Source of the DNA: Myxococcales bacterium
GTDB taxonomy: Bacteria; Myxococcota_A; Bradymonadia; UBA7976; UBA1532
NCBI GenBank assembly: GCA_020633555.1
Contig: JACKDL010000003.1
Span: 124,001-188,000, forward strand
Reading direction: 5' to 3'
Length of the DNA stretch: 64,000 nt
Numbering within the stretch: position 1 is the stretch's first letter; each line of letters begins with the position of its first letter. A program made the position numbers and the translations under genes. The notes under the pieces were generated by a model. That model was not told the origin of the DNA. It searched no databases and saw nothing but the letters and a program-made list of their open reading frames with translations. Of the stretch, positions 35,602 to 45,439 are shown in pieces.

Positions 35602-36296
35602 GGGCTGCCTCCTTCCAGGGTCAACACCAGGGCCGGCAGGCCGATCCGCCGACGCACCGCCCGCCAGACCTGCGCCCGACGAGTCTGCGCGAAGGCCTCG
35701 GCGGGGGCCACCCGCCGCTCATCGGCCAGCGCAAGATCCACCCGCGCCTCGATGACCGCCCGCACTTGCACGGGCAGGCCCTCCAGGCAATGAACCTCGA
35801 TCTGATGCGCCGCCTGGGCCAGCGCTTCCACCGGATCCAGGCCGAGCTGGGCCAGGCACCGGTCGCGGGTGTCGCGCACCACCCGCCACGCCCCGCGCAG
35901 CAGGGCCTTGTGGCCGTCATCGGCCTGCGCCTGTCCCGCCTCGGCCACCCGCTCCAGCAGCTCATCGAAGGCCGCGCGCACCGCCTGCGGATCCAGCGCC
36001 GAGTCCGCCGGCGCCTCGTCATCGCCGCCCTCACGGGCGCCCACCCGCCGGTGCCGCCAGGCGCCCACCGCCTCGTCCACGGCCGGGGCCACGTAGGCCA
36101 GGCCGCGCACCTTGGGCGGCGCCTCGGCCAGGCACGCCTGGATCGCCTCGATGACCACATGCAGGGGGTAGTCGGCCGCGTGCCAGCGCAGGGCCAGCTC
36201 GGTGTCGCGGGCCGAGAGCATCAGGCCACGGCCGCGGGCGTCCAGGAATGCCTGCTGCACCGCCCGCAGGAAGTCGGCGGGCGGGGTGGGCATCAC
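35598..36296 (-). CDS. conserved-looking protein of unknown function, partner of helicase loader
   Basis: 232 aa, soluble, mostly helical, no signal or membrane segment. An N-terminal block (LSARDTELALRWHAADYPLHVVIEAIQAC) resembles a pattern I associate with proteins encoded next to DnaC-like loaders; that resemblance is from memory and unverified. An acidic linker (86-105) follows, then a second helical half. Its start overlaps the gyrB stop and its stop overlaps the loader start, so all three are translationally coupled. A role in replication initiation is inferred from this alone. Confidence 0.7.
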   Translation of the reverse strand: MMPTPPADFLRAVQQAFLDARGRGLMLSARDTELALRWHAADYPLHVVIEAIQACLAEAPPKVRGLAYVAPAVDEAVGAWRHRRVGAREGGDDEAPADSALDPQAVRAAFDELLERVAEAGQAQADDGHKALLRGAWRVVRDTRDRCLAQLGLDPVEALAQAAHQIEVHCLEGLPVQVRAVIEARVDLALADERRVAPAEAFAQTRRAQVWRAVRRRIGLPALVLTLEGGSP

Positions 36297-38788
36297 ACGT
36301 CCAGGTTCTTCACGTACAGGGCGTTGTCCTCGATGAAACGCCGGCGGGGCTCCACCTGATCACCCATGAGGATGGTGAACACGTCGTCCGCGCCCTCGCT
36401 GTCGTCCACGCGCACCTGCAGCAGGGTGCGGGTGGTGGGATCCATGGTGGTCTCCCAGAGCTGATCGGGGTTCATCTCGCCCAGGCCCTTGTAGCGCTGG
36501 ATGTCGATGCCCTTCTTGCCCATGGACTGCAGGTGCAGCAGGAGCTGGCGCCGATCGGGCACCTCGACCATCAGATCGCCGCTGCCCACCTGGAACGGGC
36601 CGTCGCCCAGCTCCGCCAGGCCCTCGTGCCCGGCCACCACCACCTGGAAGGACCGCGCGTCGATCAGATCGGCGTCGATGAAGGTGCGCCGCTCGCTGCC
36701 CTTCTGCCGGCTGATGCCCAGGAGCTGCCAGCGGCCGGTGGGCTCCGGCGCGGGCGGGGGCGCCTCGGGATCCAACTCGGGCGCGCCCTCGAGGCGAGCC
36801 GCGGCCTTCAGCTCGGGCTGCACCACGAAGCGCACCGGGATCTCGTCGGGGTAGCGGCTGGCCAGGAAGGCCTGGATCGGGGCGATGAGCGCCTCGGTGC
36901 CGGCCTCGCTGTCGAACATGTCGGCGGTCAGCGGCACCGCGGTGGCCACCGCCTCGATGAGCCGCCCGTCGCCGCGGCGCTGCACGTGCTCCACGTCCCG
37001 GTAGAAGCCGGTGAGCCGCAGCATCAGCTCGCGCAGGGTGGGGCCCTCGAACTCGGTCTCGCCCGCGATCACCTTGGCGGTGCGCACGGCGTGGTTCACC
37101 AGGTGGGTGTCCAACGCCGCGTCATTCTTCAGGTAATTCACGGCCTTGCCCTTGCGCACCCGGTACAGGGGCGGCTGGGCGATGTACAGGTAGCCCCGCT
37201 CGATGATCTCCTTCATCTGCCGATAGAAGAAGGTCAGCAGCAGGGTGCGGATGTGGGAGCCGTCCACGTCCGCGTCGGTCATGATCACGATCTTGTGATA
37301 GCGCAGCTTCGAGACGTCGAAGTTGTCCATCCCGATGCCCGTGCCCAGGGCCGTGATCAGCGTCGCGATCTCCTGGCTGGACAGCATCTTGTCCAGTCGG
37401 GCCTTCTCGACGTTCAGGATCTTCCCGCGCAGGGGCAGGATGGCCTGGGTGGCGCGGTGCCGGCCCTGCTTGGCCGAGCCACCGGCCGAGTCACCCTCCA
37501 CGATGAACAGCTCGGAGTTCTCGGGGTTCTTCTCCTGGCAGTCCGCCAGCTTGCCGGGCAGCGCCGCCGAGTCCAGGGCGCCCTTGCGGCGCACCAGCTC
37601 GCGGGCCTTGCGGGCCGCGTCGCGGGCCCGGGCCGCGCTGATGGACTTCTCGATGATCGCCCGCGCCTCGTTGGGGTTCTCGAGCAGCCAGGAGTTCAGG
37701 TGCTCGCCCAGGGTGCTCGACACCGCGGGCTTCACCTCGCTGGAGACCAGCTTGTCCTTGGTCTGGCTGGAGAACTTGGGGTCGGGCACCTTCACCGACA
37801 CCACCGCGGTGAGCCCCTCGCGCACGTCGTCGCCCGACAACGAGCTCTTGACGCCCTTCAGCAGGTTCTCGGAGGCCGCGTAGTTGTTCACCGTCCGCGT
37901 CAGGGCGTCCTTGAAGCCCGACAGGTGCGTGCCGCCGTCCCGGTTGCGGATGTTGTTGGTGAACGTGAAAACGTTCTCCTGGTAGGAGTCGTTCCACTGC
38001 AGCGCGATCTCGACCTCGATGCCGTCGTTCCCCATGGCCTGGAAGTGCATCGGCGGCCGGTGCAGGGGCGACTTGTTCCGGTTGAGGTGCTCCACGAAGC
38101 TGCGGATGCCGCCCTCGTACTTGAAGTCGTGCCGCCGCCCCTCGCCGCGCTCGTCGATGATGACGATCTCGACGCCCGAGTTCAGGAAGCTGAGCTCCCG
38201 CAGGCGCTGGGACAGCACATCGAAGGAGAACTCGTTGTTCTCGGTGAAGATGAGGGGATCCGGCAAGAAGCGCAGCTTCGTGCCGGTGGCGTTGGTCGGC
38301 TCCATCTGACGCAGCGCGTCCTCGGGCTCGCCGCGCACGTACCGCTGCCGGTGGGTGAAGCCCTCGCGCTTGATCTCGAGGTCGAGGAACGTGGCCAGGG
38401 CGTTGACGCACGAGACGCCCACGCCGTGGAGGCCGCCCGACACCTTGTAGCTGTTGTCGTCGAACTTCCCGCCGGCGTGGAGCGTGGTCATGATGACCTC
38501 GGCCGCGCTCTTGCCCTCGGCGTGCATGCCCACGGGGATCCCGCGGCCGTTGTCCTCGACCGAGCAGCTCCCGTCGGGGTGGAGGGTGACCACCACCCGG
38601 TCGCAGTACCCCGCCAGCGCCTCGTCGATGGAGTTGTCCACCGCCTCGTAGACCAGCTGATGCAGGCCGGTGCCGTCGTTCGGATCGCCGATGTACATCC
38701 CCGGGCGCTTGCGGACCGCTTCCAGGCCCTTGAGCACCTTGATGTTGTCGGCGCCATACTCCGGCGCGGTGTTGACCGTCTCGCTCAT
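36293..38788 (-). CDS. gyrB: DNA gyrase subunit B
   Basis: 831 aa from ATG 38788 (GGAG 9 nt upstream). GHKL ATPase: EAVDNSIDEALAG, DNGRGIPVG, HAGGKFDDNSYKVSGGLHGVG. Transducer region ends at PKFSSQTKDKLVSSEV. TOPRIM: VEGDSAGGSAKQGR and DADVDGSHIRTL; PLRGKILNVEKA lies between. C-terminal IQRYKGLGEMNPDQLWETTMDP. An insertion of about 100 residues after the Toprim (around 570-700) matches other gyrB of this type. gyrA is not in the window. Confidence 0.97.
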   Translation of the reverse strand: MSETVNTAPEYGADNIKVLKGLEAVRKRPGMYIGDPNDGTGLHQLVYEAVDNSIDEALAGYCDRVVVTLHPDGSCSVEDNGRGIPVGMHAEGKSAAEVIMTTLHAGGKFDDNSYKVSGGLHGVGVSCVNALATFLDLEIKREGFTHRQRYVRGEPEDALRQMEPTNATGTKLRFLPDPLIFTENNEFSFDVLSQRLRELSFLNSGVEIVIIDERGEGRRHDFKYEGGIRSFVEHLNRNKSPLHRPPMHFQAMGNDGIEVEIALQWNDSYQENVFTFTNNIRNRDGGTHLSGFKDALTRTVNNYAASENLLKGVKSSLSGDDVREGLTAVVSVKVPDPKFSSQTKDKLVSSEVKPAVSSTLGEHLNSWLLENPNEARAIIEKSISAARARDAARKARELVRRKGALDSAALPGKLADCQEKNPENSELFIVEGDSAGGSAKQGRHRATQAILPLRGKILNVEKARLDKMLSSQEIATLITALGTGIGMDNFDVSKLRYHKIVIMTDADVDGSHIRTLLLTFFYRQMKEIIERGYLYIAQPPLYRVRKGKAVNYLKNDAALDTHLVNHAVRTAKVIAGETEFEGPTLRELMLRLTGFYRDVEHVQRRGDGRLIEAVATAVPLTADMFDSEAGTEALIAPIQAFLASRYPDEIPVRFVVQPELKAAARLEGAPELDPEAPPPAPEPTGRWQLLGISRQKGSERRTFIDADLIDARSFQVVVAGHEGLAELGDGPFQVGSGDLMVEVPDRRQLLLHLQSMGKKGIDIQRYKGLGEMNPDQLWETTMDPTTRTLLQVRVDDSEGADDVFTILMGDQVEPRRRFIEDNALYVKNLDV

Positions 38789-38873
38789 CGAACTCTCCAG
38801 GTGTCCCCTGGCGGCGCTTCGCCTGCGCGCGGGCGCGCGAAGCAAGGCGTGGGCCCACGCCGCGTGACGGCGC

Positions 38874-38902
38874 AGCCTAGCAAAACCGGGGCCGGCTCAC
38901 AA
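38874..38902 (-). promoter_or_regulatory. promoter of gyrB
   Basis: Minus strand: TTGTGA (38897-38902), 17-bp spacer ending TGC, TAGGCT (38874-38879). It lies 86 bp before the gyrB ATG in the 188-bp gap to the khpB-like gene. Confidence 0.5.
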
Positions 38903-38976
38903 GCCCCAATTCAGGCCGATTCGGTCGTGTTTTCGCTGATTTGGGCGCAGCCGCAGGCAGCGGGCGCCCCTGCAGC

Positions 38977-39435
38977 TCAGCGGTTGCGGGCCGGGCCTAC
39001 GGCCAGCCGACGCGCGTCGCCCGGGCCCTCGCCCTGGGTCTCCACCCGAGCATCCTCACGCAGGGCGGTGTGCACCAGCCGGCGCTCGCTGGCCGACAGG
39101 CCCTCGATGATCGCGACCTTCCCGTTCAGGCCCACCGCGTCGGCCACGTCGCGGGCGAGCACCTCCAGCAGGGCCTCGCGGTCCTCCAGCGTGCCGCCCA
39201 GATCCAGCACGCAGCGCTGGGGCCGATCGGCCACGCGGCTCATGGCCTGCGAGGTGAGCAGGGCCAAGGCCGAGACCAGGTGCGGCTGGCCCGCCAGCGG
39301 ATCCAGATCGCCGGTCAGCGTGAGCACCGAGGCGTCGTCGCGGACGCCGCCGTCGGCGATCTCGATGGCCCAGCCCAGGTGCTCGAAGGCGCCGGCCAGG
39401 TAACTGCGGCCGGCCTCGAGGGCGTGCTCGCTCAT
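38977..39435 (-). CDS. khpB: KhpB/Jag-like RNA-binding protein, short form
   Basis: 152 aa from ATG 39435, with AGGAGG upstream. The C-terminal R3H domain is clear (LSASERRLVHTALREDARVETQGEG). The preceding region aligns with the type II KH domain of Jag, but the GxxG loop that binds RNA is absent: LAGQPHLVSALA stands where IGRRGETLDALQ is usual. The N-terminal Jag domain is missing. Position between yidC and gyrB supports the identity. RNA binding may rely on R3H only. Confidence 0.8.
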   Translation of the reverse strand: MSEHALEAGRSYLAGAFEHLGWAIEIADGGVRDDASVLTLTGDLDPLAGQPHLVSALALLTSQAMSRVADRPQRCVLDLGGTLEDREALLEVLARDVADAVGLNGKVAIIEGLSASERRLVHTALREDARVETQGEGPGDARRLAVGPARNR

Positions 39436-39446
39436 GGGGGTCCTCC

Positions 39447-41198
39447 TCAGCGCGCTGCGACGGGCTCGGGCATCATCCGCTTGTAGAGCGTGAGCTGCTG
39501 CACGAGACCCAGGACGGTGTTGACGAAGATGTAGACCACCAGCCCCGAGGGCAGGAAGAGCATCATGCCCGAGAACATGATGGGCATGACCCACATCATG
39601 ATCTTCTGCTGGGTGGCGTCGGTGCCCGTGGTGGGGTTGAGCCGGGTCTGGACCACCATCAGCACGCCCAGCAGCACCGGGGTGATGAAGTAGGGATCGG
39701 GCTGGCTCAGGTCCTTCAACCACAAGAAGAAGTCGGCCTGGTAGAGCTCCACCGCCGAGTAGATGGTGCGGTACAGCGCGAAGTAGATGGGCATCATCAG
39801 GAGCATGGGCAGGCAGCCCGACAGCGGGTTGACGTTGTGCGTCTTGTAGAGCGCCATCATCTCCTGCTGCAGCTTCACCTTGTCGTCCTTGTACTTCGCC
39901 TGCAGCGCCTGGAGCTGCGGCTGCACCTTCCGCATGCCCGCCATGGACTTGTACTGCTTGTGGGTGAGCGGCAGGGTCAGCAGCTTCACCAGCACCGTCA
40001 GCAAGATGATGGCGAGGCCCCAGTTGGGCAGGCCCTTGTAGATGGTGCGCATCACCCACAGCATCGGCTCGCTGAGGGGCGCAAAGAACCCGAAGTCGAT
40101 GGCGTCGGCCATCGACGGCTCGCGCTTGCGCAGGACGTCGAGCTTCTTCGGGCCGCCGTAGAGGGGCACGGTCTGCTCGTAGCTGGCGCCCGGCGCCAGG
40201 GTGCCGCCGCCCAGCTCGATGCGGGTGGTGATGACGGTGAACCGAGGCGGGACCGCGCTGGGATCCACGCCCGCAGCCTTCGGCCCCAGGAAGAACTCAC
40301 AGGCCTTCGCGGCGGCGCCCACGGGCGCCGAGACCATGAAGTAGCGGCTGTTGACGCCGGCCCAGGTCACGCCGTCGTCGAACCGCGTGGGATCGTCCTC
40401 GTCCTGCAGCGCGTCGGCGACCGCGTTCACCGGCATGCGCTCGAAGTCGTCACCCCGCCGGCACACCGCCTCGAAGGCATACAGCGGCGGGCTGAACATG
40501 CTGCCGCTGGCCTCCTCGTCGTTCTGTGCCGCCCGCAGGAGTGCCGCGAGATCGTAGGCCACCGGGGCGTTGCCGGTGTTGGTCAGCTTGACCTGCACGT
40601 CCACGCCGTACGTGTCGGGCCGCAGGCTGAGGGTGCGCTCCACCGCCAGCCCCGTGGCGCCGTCGGTCCAGCGAAGCTGCACCCGGTCGCCGGCCTTCGA
40701 GACCACCTGGTAGTCACCCGGGCGCGCCTCGCCGTTGATGCCCACCTGGACCAGCGGCGGCAGGAAGATGCCGCGCCGGCTCTCGGCCGTGAGCGGCGCC
40801 ACCAGGCCGTAGGGGCCGGCGGGCTCGCCCTTGTCGTCGCGGGCCTGGTACTGCACCTCGTCGAGGTCCCAGCGCGCGAGCTGGCCGTCGGCGTTGGTGA
40901 CGTCCACGTGGAAGCGCCCCTCGGCGTCCAGCGTGGCCACGATCTTGCGCTCGATGGGGGCCGCTGCGGGCGTGGGGGCCACGCTGCCCGCCGCCGAAGC
41001 GGGGCTCGCGGCCGCGGAGGCCGCGCTCGAAGCGGGCGTGCCGTCCACCGGCTGCGCCGGCTTCACCGGCGGCGTGCTGGGGAACAGCACGCTCCAGCCA
41101 ATGAGGATGGCGGCGCTGAGGGCCACCGCCATGAGCATGCGCTTCTGGTCTTCGGGGTCACCGCCGCCGAAGAGGCCGCCTTTGTTCATTGGCTGCAT
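39447..41198 (-). CDS. yidC: membrane protein insertase YidC
   Basis: 583 aa, Gram-negative type. An N-terminal helix (MLMAVALSAAILIGWSVLF), an Ala/Pro-rich linker, the large periplasmic P1 beta domain (about 75-345), then the conserved five-helix core (MLWVMRTIYKGLPNWGLAIILLT, MMALYKTHNVNPLSGCLPMLLMMPIYFALY, and the C-terminal VVYIFVNTVLGLVQQ). It inserts proteins into the inner membrane with or without Sec. Part of rpmH-rnpA-yidD-yidC. Confidence 0.97.
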   Translation of the reverse strand: MQPMNKGGLFGGGDPEDQKRMLMAVALSAAILIGWSVLFPSTPPVKPAQPVDGTPASSAASAAASPASAAGSVAPTPAAAPIERKIVATLDAEGRFHVDVTNADGQLARWDLDEVQYQARDDKGEPAGPYGLVAPLTAESRRGIFLPPLVQVGINGEARPGDYQVVSKAGDRVQLRWTDGATGLAVERTLSLRPDTYGVDVQVKLTNTGNAPVAYDLAALLRAAQNDEEASGSMFSPPLYAFEAVCRRGDDFERMPVNAVADALQDEDDPTRFDDGVTWAGVNSRYFMVSAPVGAAAKACEFFLGPKAAGVDPSAVPPRFTVITTRIELGGGTLAPGASYEQTVPLYGGPKKLDVLRKREPSMADAIDFGFFAPLSEPMLWVMRTIYKGLPNWGLAIILLTVLVKLLTLPLTHKQYKSMAGMRKVQPQLQALQAKYKDDKVKLQQEMMALYKTHNVNPLSGCLPMLLMMPIYFALYRTIYSAVELYQADFFLWLKDLSQPDPYFITPVLLGVLMVVQTRLNPTTGTDATQQKIMMWVMPIMFSGMMLFLPSGLVVYIFVNTVLGLVQQLTLYKRMMPEPVAAR

Positions 41199-41410
41199 GG
41201 ACGATCCACGGGGTCATGACCGCCCGGGTGCCACGGGTGGCACCGGCCCAGGCGGCGAAGCGTTCGCCAGCTGCCGCCCAGAAACCCGTGCACCTGGTAC
41301 GCCTCGACGGCGTAGTGGGAGCAGGTGGGCGTGAAGCGACAGCTCGGCGGGAACAGCGGCGAGATGAGCCGCTGATACAGGCGCACGAAGGCGATGGCGA
41401 GCCGGCTCAA
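41186..41410 (-). CDS. yidD: membrane protein insertion efficiency factor YidD
   Basis: 74 aa from TTG 41410, overlapping the rnpA stop. Family motif PPSCRFTPTCSHYAVEAYQVHG followed by RTLRRLGRCHPWHPGGHDPV. An amphipathic membrane-associated helper of YidC. Its end overlaps the yidC start by 13 bp. Confidence 0.96.
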   Translation of the reverse strand: MSRLAIAFVRLYQRLISPLFPPSCRFTPTCSHYAVEAYQVHGFLGGSWRTLRRLGRCHPWHPGGHDPVDRPCSQ

Positions 41411-41817
41411 GACCGGCCCCCCTTGTTGCGCCCACGGGCGCCACGGCGTGCCCCCGCGGACGGGGCCTCGCGCAGCCGCCGGGTGGCGTCGAGGAGCTCC
41501 TCGGCCACCACGGCATAGCTGAGCGCCGGGCGGCCCTGCCGGGCCACCATCACGTAGTCCACCCCCTGGGGCAGGGCGTGCTGGTGCCGGCGAAACGCCT
41601 CTCGCACCAACCGCTTGACCCGGTTGCGAACCACGGCGTTGCCCACCTTCCGGCTGACGGTGATCCCGATCCGGGCAGGACGACCTCGGTTCCCGCGGCC
41701 ATAGACCACGAAGTGCGAGGTCGAGACCCGCCGCCCACCGCGCTGAACCGCGAGGAACGCGCCGCGGCGGCGCAGGCGGAGCCGCTTGGGGAAGCCCTCG
41801 CCCGGCGCCGGGGTCAC
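41407..41817 (-). CDS. rnpA: ribonuclease P protein component
   Basis: 136 aa from GTG 41817, which overlaps the rpmH stop (GTGA). The protein helps the RNase P RNA bind pre-tRNA. Motifs are FPKRLRLRRRGAF at the N terminus and RIGITVSRKVGNAVVRNRVKRLVREAFR with the RNR signature. The longer open frame upstream reads through rpmH in another phase and is not used. The tail is Arg/Gly rich. Confidence 0.95.
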   Translation of the reverse strand: MTPAPGEGFPKRLRLRRRGAFLAVQRGGRRVSTSHFVVYGRGNRGRPARIGITVSRKVGNAVVRNRVKRLVREAFRRHQHALPQGVDYVMVARQGRPALSYAVVAEELLDATRRLREAPSAGARRGARGRNKGGRS

Positions 41818-41963
41818 TTCCGGTAGGTGGCCGGGGCCAGCTGCTTGCGGCCCTTCTGCCGGCGCCGGCTCAGGACGGCGCGGCCGTTCTTGGTGCTCAT
41901 GCGGGCCCGGAAGCCGTGGGTGCGGCGGCGGGAGGTGTTGCTCGGCTGGAACGTGCGCTTCAT
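41814..41963 (-). CDS. rpmH: 50S ribosomal protein L34
   Basis: 49 aa, longer than the search limit used for many gene callers. It begins MKRTFQPSNTSRRRTHGF and ends APATYRK; the middle RARMSTKNGRAVLSRRRQKGR is classical L34. First gene of the rpmH-rnpA-yidD-yidC cluster, divergent from dnaA. Confidence 0.98.
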   Translation of the reverse strand: MKRTFQPSNTSRRRTHGFRARMSTKNGRAVLSRRRQKGRKQLAPATYRK

Positions 41964-42346
41964 GATCGAAATCCTCCGGCCGGAGTCGAAGGTCGATCCG
42001 GCGTGGGGTCCGGCCGGGGGCTCCGGCGCGAACGGGAAAAATGGCGCGGAAGGGAAGCACGCCTACGCGAGGCTGTCAAGCTGAGCGGGATCGAGTCGGC
42101 ACGAGCCATTGCACCTCGGGGGCTTGGCGTCCGATTTCAAAAGCAGAACTTGAGCAAAATCCAAGCAAGTTTTTGGAATCTCTAGCGAACCGATCACCGC
42201 CCCGAAAGAACTTGCAGGCCCTTTGGAGCCGCTGCTAGAAGGGGGGTCCGGTCGGGGTCTGGCGCGACCGATCATTCGAAGGCGACGACGCATTGACGGC
42301 GGCTCGATCCGCAGCGGTGACGTACGCCTACGCCAGGGTAGTGTTG
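41964..42346. other. rpmH-dnaA divergent intergenic region
   Basis: 383 bp. It holds the rpmH promoter (listed) and an unusually A/T-rich patch at about 42135-42185 with inverted repeats of AACTTG/CAAGTT (near 42148-42172). No clear DnaA box was found. It may contain the dnaA promoter, an upstream AT-rich unwinding element of a bipartite origin, or both. Confidence 0.5.
42051..42079 (-). promoter_or_regulatory. promoter of the rpmH cluster
   Basis: Minus strand: perfect TTGACA (42074-42079), 17-bp spacer ending TGC, then TTCCCT (42051-42056), a poor -10. It is 88 bp upstream of rpmH. Confidence 0.4.
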
Positions 42347-43717
<1,371 letters not shown>

Positions 43718-43964
43718 GCGGCGTGCTGGCCTACGGGTCCCACGCGCCCCCGCGGCGCCTCACCTCCCCCACCTGATGTGGTCGTCCAACCTGGGCTGCG
43801 GTGCGCCTGCGGCGTTGGCGCGGCCCGTCGAACCCACGCCCTCGGCCCCCGTCCAACCACGCCCCGCTGGCCCAGGCAGCCCGTGGGGCGCTCGATGCTC
43901 TTCGATCCGCGGTGTCGGGTGCGAGACGTGTCCGCCGTGGGGCGGGCCGAACGCCTCACCCCCC

Positions 43965-43996
43965 TGTGGAGAACTTGTGGCCAACCCTGTGGTGAA
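43965..43996 (-). promoter_or_regulatory. cluster of three DnaA boxes
   Basis: Three reverse-oriented TTxxCCACA-like 9-mers (43965, 43976, 43988) spaced 11 and 12 bp apart, about one helical turn, as expected for cooperative DnaA binding. Each differs from TTATCCACA at one to three positions. Confidence 0.6.
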
Positions 43997-44123
43997 CCCT
44001 GTGCCTCGCCTGGGGTTGGGCTGTGGGTCGGGGAATCGCCCGCCGTGGGTCACAGCTTTCCCCAGGATCACCCCCGGGAAACTGTGGACGTAGATCCGTC
44101 GTCGTTTCGGCGTGTTGCGGACG

Positions 44124-44132
44124 TTGTCCACA
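44124..44132 (+). promoter_or_regulatory. DnaA box TTGTCCACA
   Basis: One mismatch to the consensus TTATCCACA; the best single box in the region. Confidence 0.6.
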
Positions 44133-44295
44133 GAATCACAGGCCCGATGATGACGGTAGGCTCTGGAATTCTCCCTTGATTTGAGGGCTGGAAAACCATC
44201 GGGCCTTGTGGGATGGTCCGCGCTCGAATCGCTCGGGACCGCAGCGGCGCTGGTCTTCCCAGCCGTCGCCGCCCGATCGCCGTCAGGGGTGCAGC

Positions 44296-45411
44296 ATGAA
44301 GCTCGTCGTCAACCGTGATCTGTTCGCCCGTGCCCTGGCCCGGGTACAGGGTGTCGTCAGCCGCAAGTCCAGCATGCAGGCCATCTCGAACGTCCTGCTG
44401 CAGGCCAGCACGGACGGCCGGCTGCGGGTGGCGGCCACCGATCTGGACGTGACCTTCGACGGCGCCATCGCTGCCCGCATCGGCGAGCCGGGCGAGATCA
44501 CGGTGGACGGCAAGCGGCTGTACGAGGTGATCCGCAGCCTGCCCGGCGAAGAGGTGGACCTGTCGGTGGGCGACGCGCACCAGGTGAAGCTGGTGTGCAA
44601 GAACACCGAGTTCACCCTGCTGGGGGCCACCGCCGATCAGTACCCCGAGCTGCCGAGCGCAGCGGGCGTGGCGTTCACGCCGGTGGACGGCCTGGCGCTG
44701 CGCCAGCTCATCGACCGCACGATCTTCTCGGTGTCCACCGACGAGTCGCGGCCCAACCTGAACGGCGTCTTTTTCCGCAGCCTGGGCGGCGGGCGCCTGC
44801 GCATGGTGTCCACGGACGGCCACCGGCTCAGCCAGGGTGAGCGGGACGCCGGGCGCGAGGGCGACATCGCCGAGCACGACGGCGTGATCATCCCCCGCAA
44901 GGGCGTGTCGGAGCTCAGCCGCCTGCTGGGCGAGGTGGGCGCCGATGTGCGCTTCGGCTTCCTGGACAACAACCTGGTGGTGGGCGCCGAGGACCTGACC
45001 CTGTTCGTCCGGCTCATCGACGCCGCCTTCCCGGATTACCGCCAGGTGATCCCCAAGGCCAGCGGCAAGAAGGCCGTGGTCAACCGGCTGGCGTTCCTCG
45101 ACAGCCTGAAGCGGATCAGCATCCTGGCCAGCGAGCGGACCCACGGGGTGCGCATCGAGGTGCACGAGGGGCGGATGGTCCTCTCGAGCGACAACCCGGA
45201 TCTGGGGAAGGCCCGCGAGGAGCTGCCCATCGAGGGCTACAACGGCGACGAGCTGGTCATCGCCTTCAACGCCCGGTACGTGCGCGACATCCTGGGGATC
45301 CTGGACGCCGAGAAGGTGGAGCTGGCCCTCAACGAGTCGCTGGCCCCCGGGCTGTTCCGCGAGCACGGCAACGAGGACTACCTGTTCGTCGTGATGCCCA
45401 TGCGGCTCTGA
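44296..45411 (+). CDS. dnaN: DNA polymerase III beta subunit (sliding clamp)
   Basis: 371 aa from ATG 44296. The clamp encircles DNA and tethers polymerase III. Three clamp domains are readable: MKLVVNRDLFARALARVQGVV, the FFRSLGGGRLRMVSTDGHRL centre, and the C-terminal LFREHGNEDYLFVVMPMRL. Length normal. It lies immediately after the candidate oriC and before recF. Confidence 0.97.
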   Translation: MKLVVNRDLFARALARVQGVVSRKSSMQAISNVLLQASTDGRLRVAATDLDVTFDGAIAARIGEPGEITVDGKRLYEVIRSLPGEEVDLSVGDAHQVKLVCKNTEFTLLGATADQYPELPSAAGVAFTPVDGLALRQLIDRTIFSVSTDESRPNLNGVFFRSLGGGRLRMVSTDGHRLSQGERDAGREGDIAEHDGVIIPRKGVSELSRLLGEVGADVRFGFLDNNLVVGAEDLTLFVRLIDAAFPDYRQVIPKASGKKAVVNRLAFLDSLKRISILASERTHGVRIEVHEGRMVLSSDNPDLGKAREELPIEGYNGDELVIAFNARYVRDILGILDAEKVELALNESLAPGLFREHGNEDYLFVVMPMRL

Positions 45412-45439
45412 GCCGCGGGCGCTCGCCCCGGCCCTGCCC

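Larger units (their letters stand above)
43718..44295. other. oriC: candidate oriC between dnaA and dnaN
   Basis: 578 bp without a gene. It contains a cluster of DnaA-box-like 9-mers: TTCTCCACA, TTGGCCACA and TTCACCACA in reverse (43965-43973, 43976-43984, 43988-43996), ACGTCCACA in reverse (44083-44091), and TTGTCCACA forward (44124-44132). A relatively AT-rich patch follows (about 44130-44210). dnaA-dnaN is a classical origin position. Boundaries are approximate. Confidence 0.7.

Noticed and set aside
42293..42346. dnaA start at TTG 42293
   Set aside because: The added N terminus has no DnaA resemblance and the TTG itself is part of a TTGACG hexamer; ATG 42347 gives a normal domain I.
44157..44162. 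TAGGCT as -10 of a dnaN promoter
   Set aside because: No -35 at 16-18 bp; only the hexamer matches.
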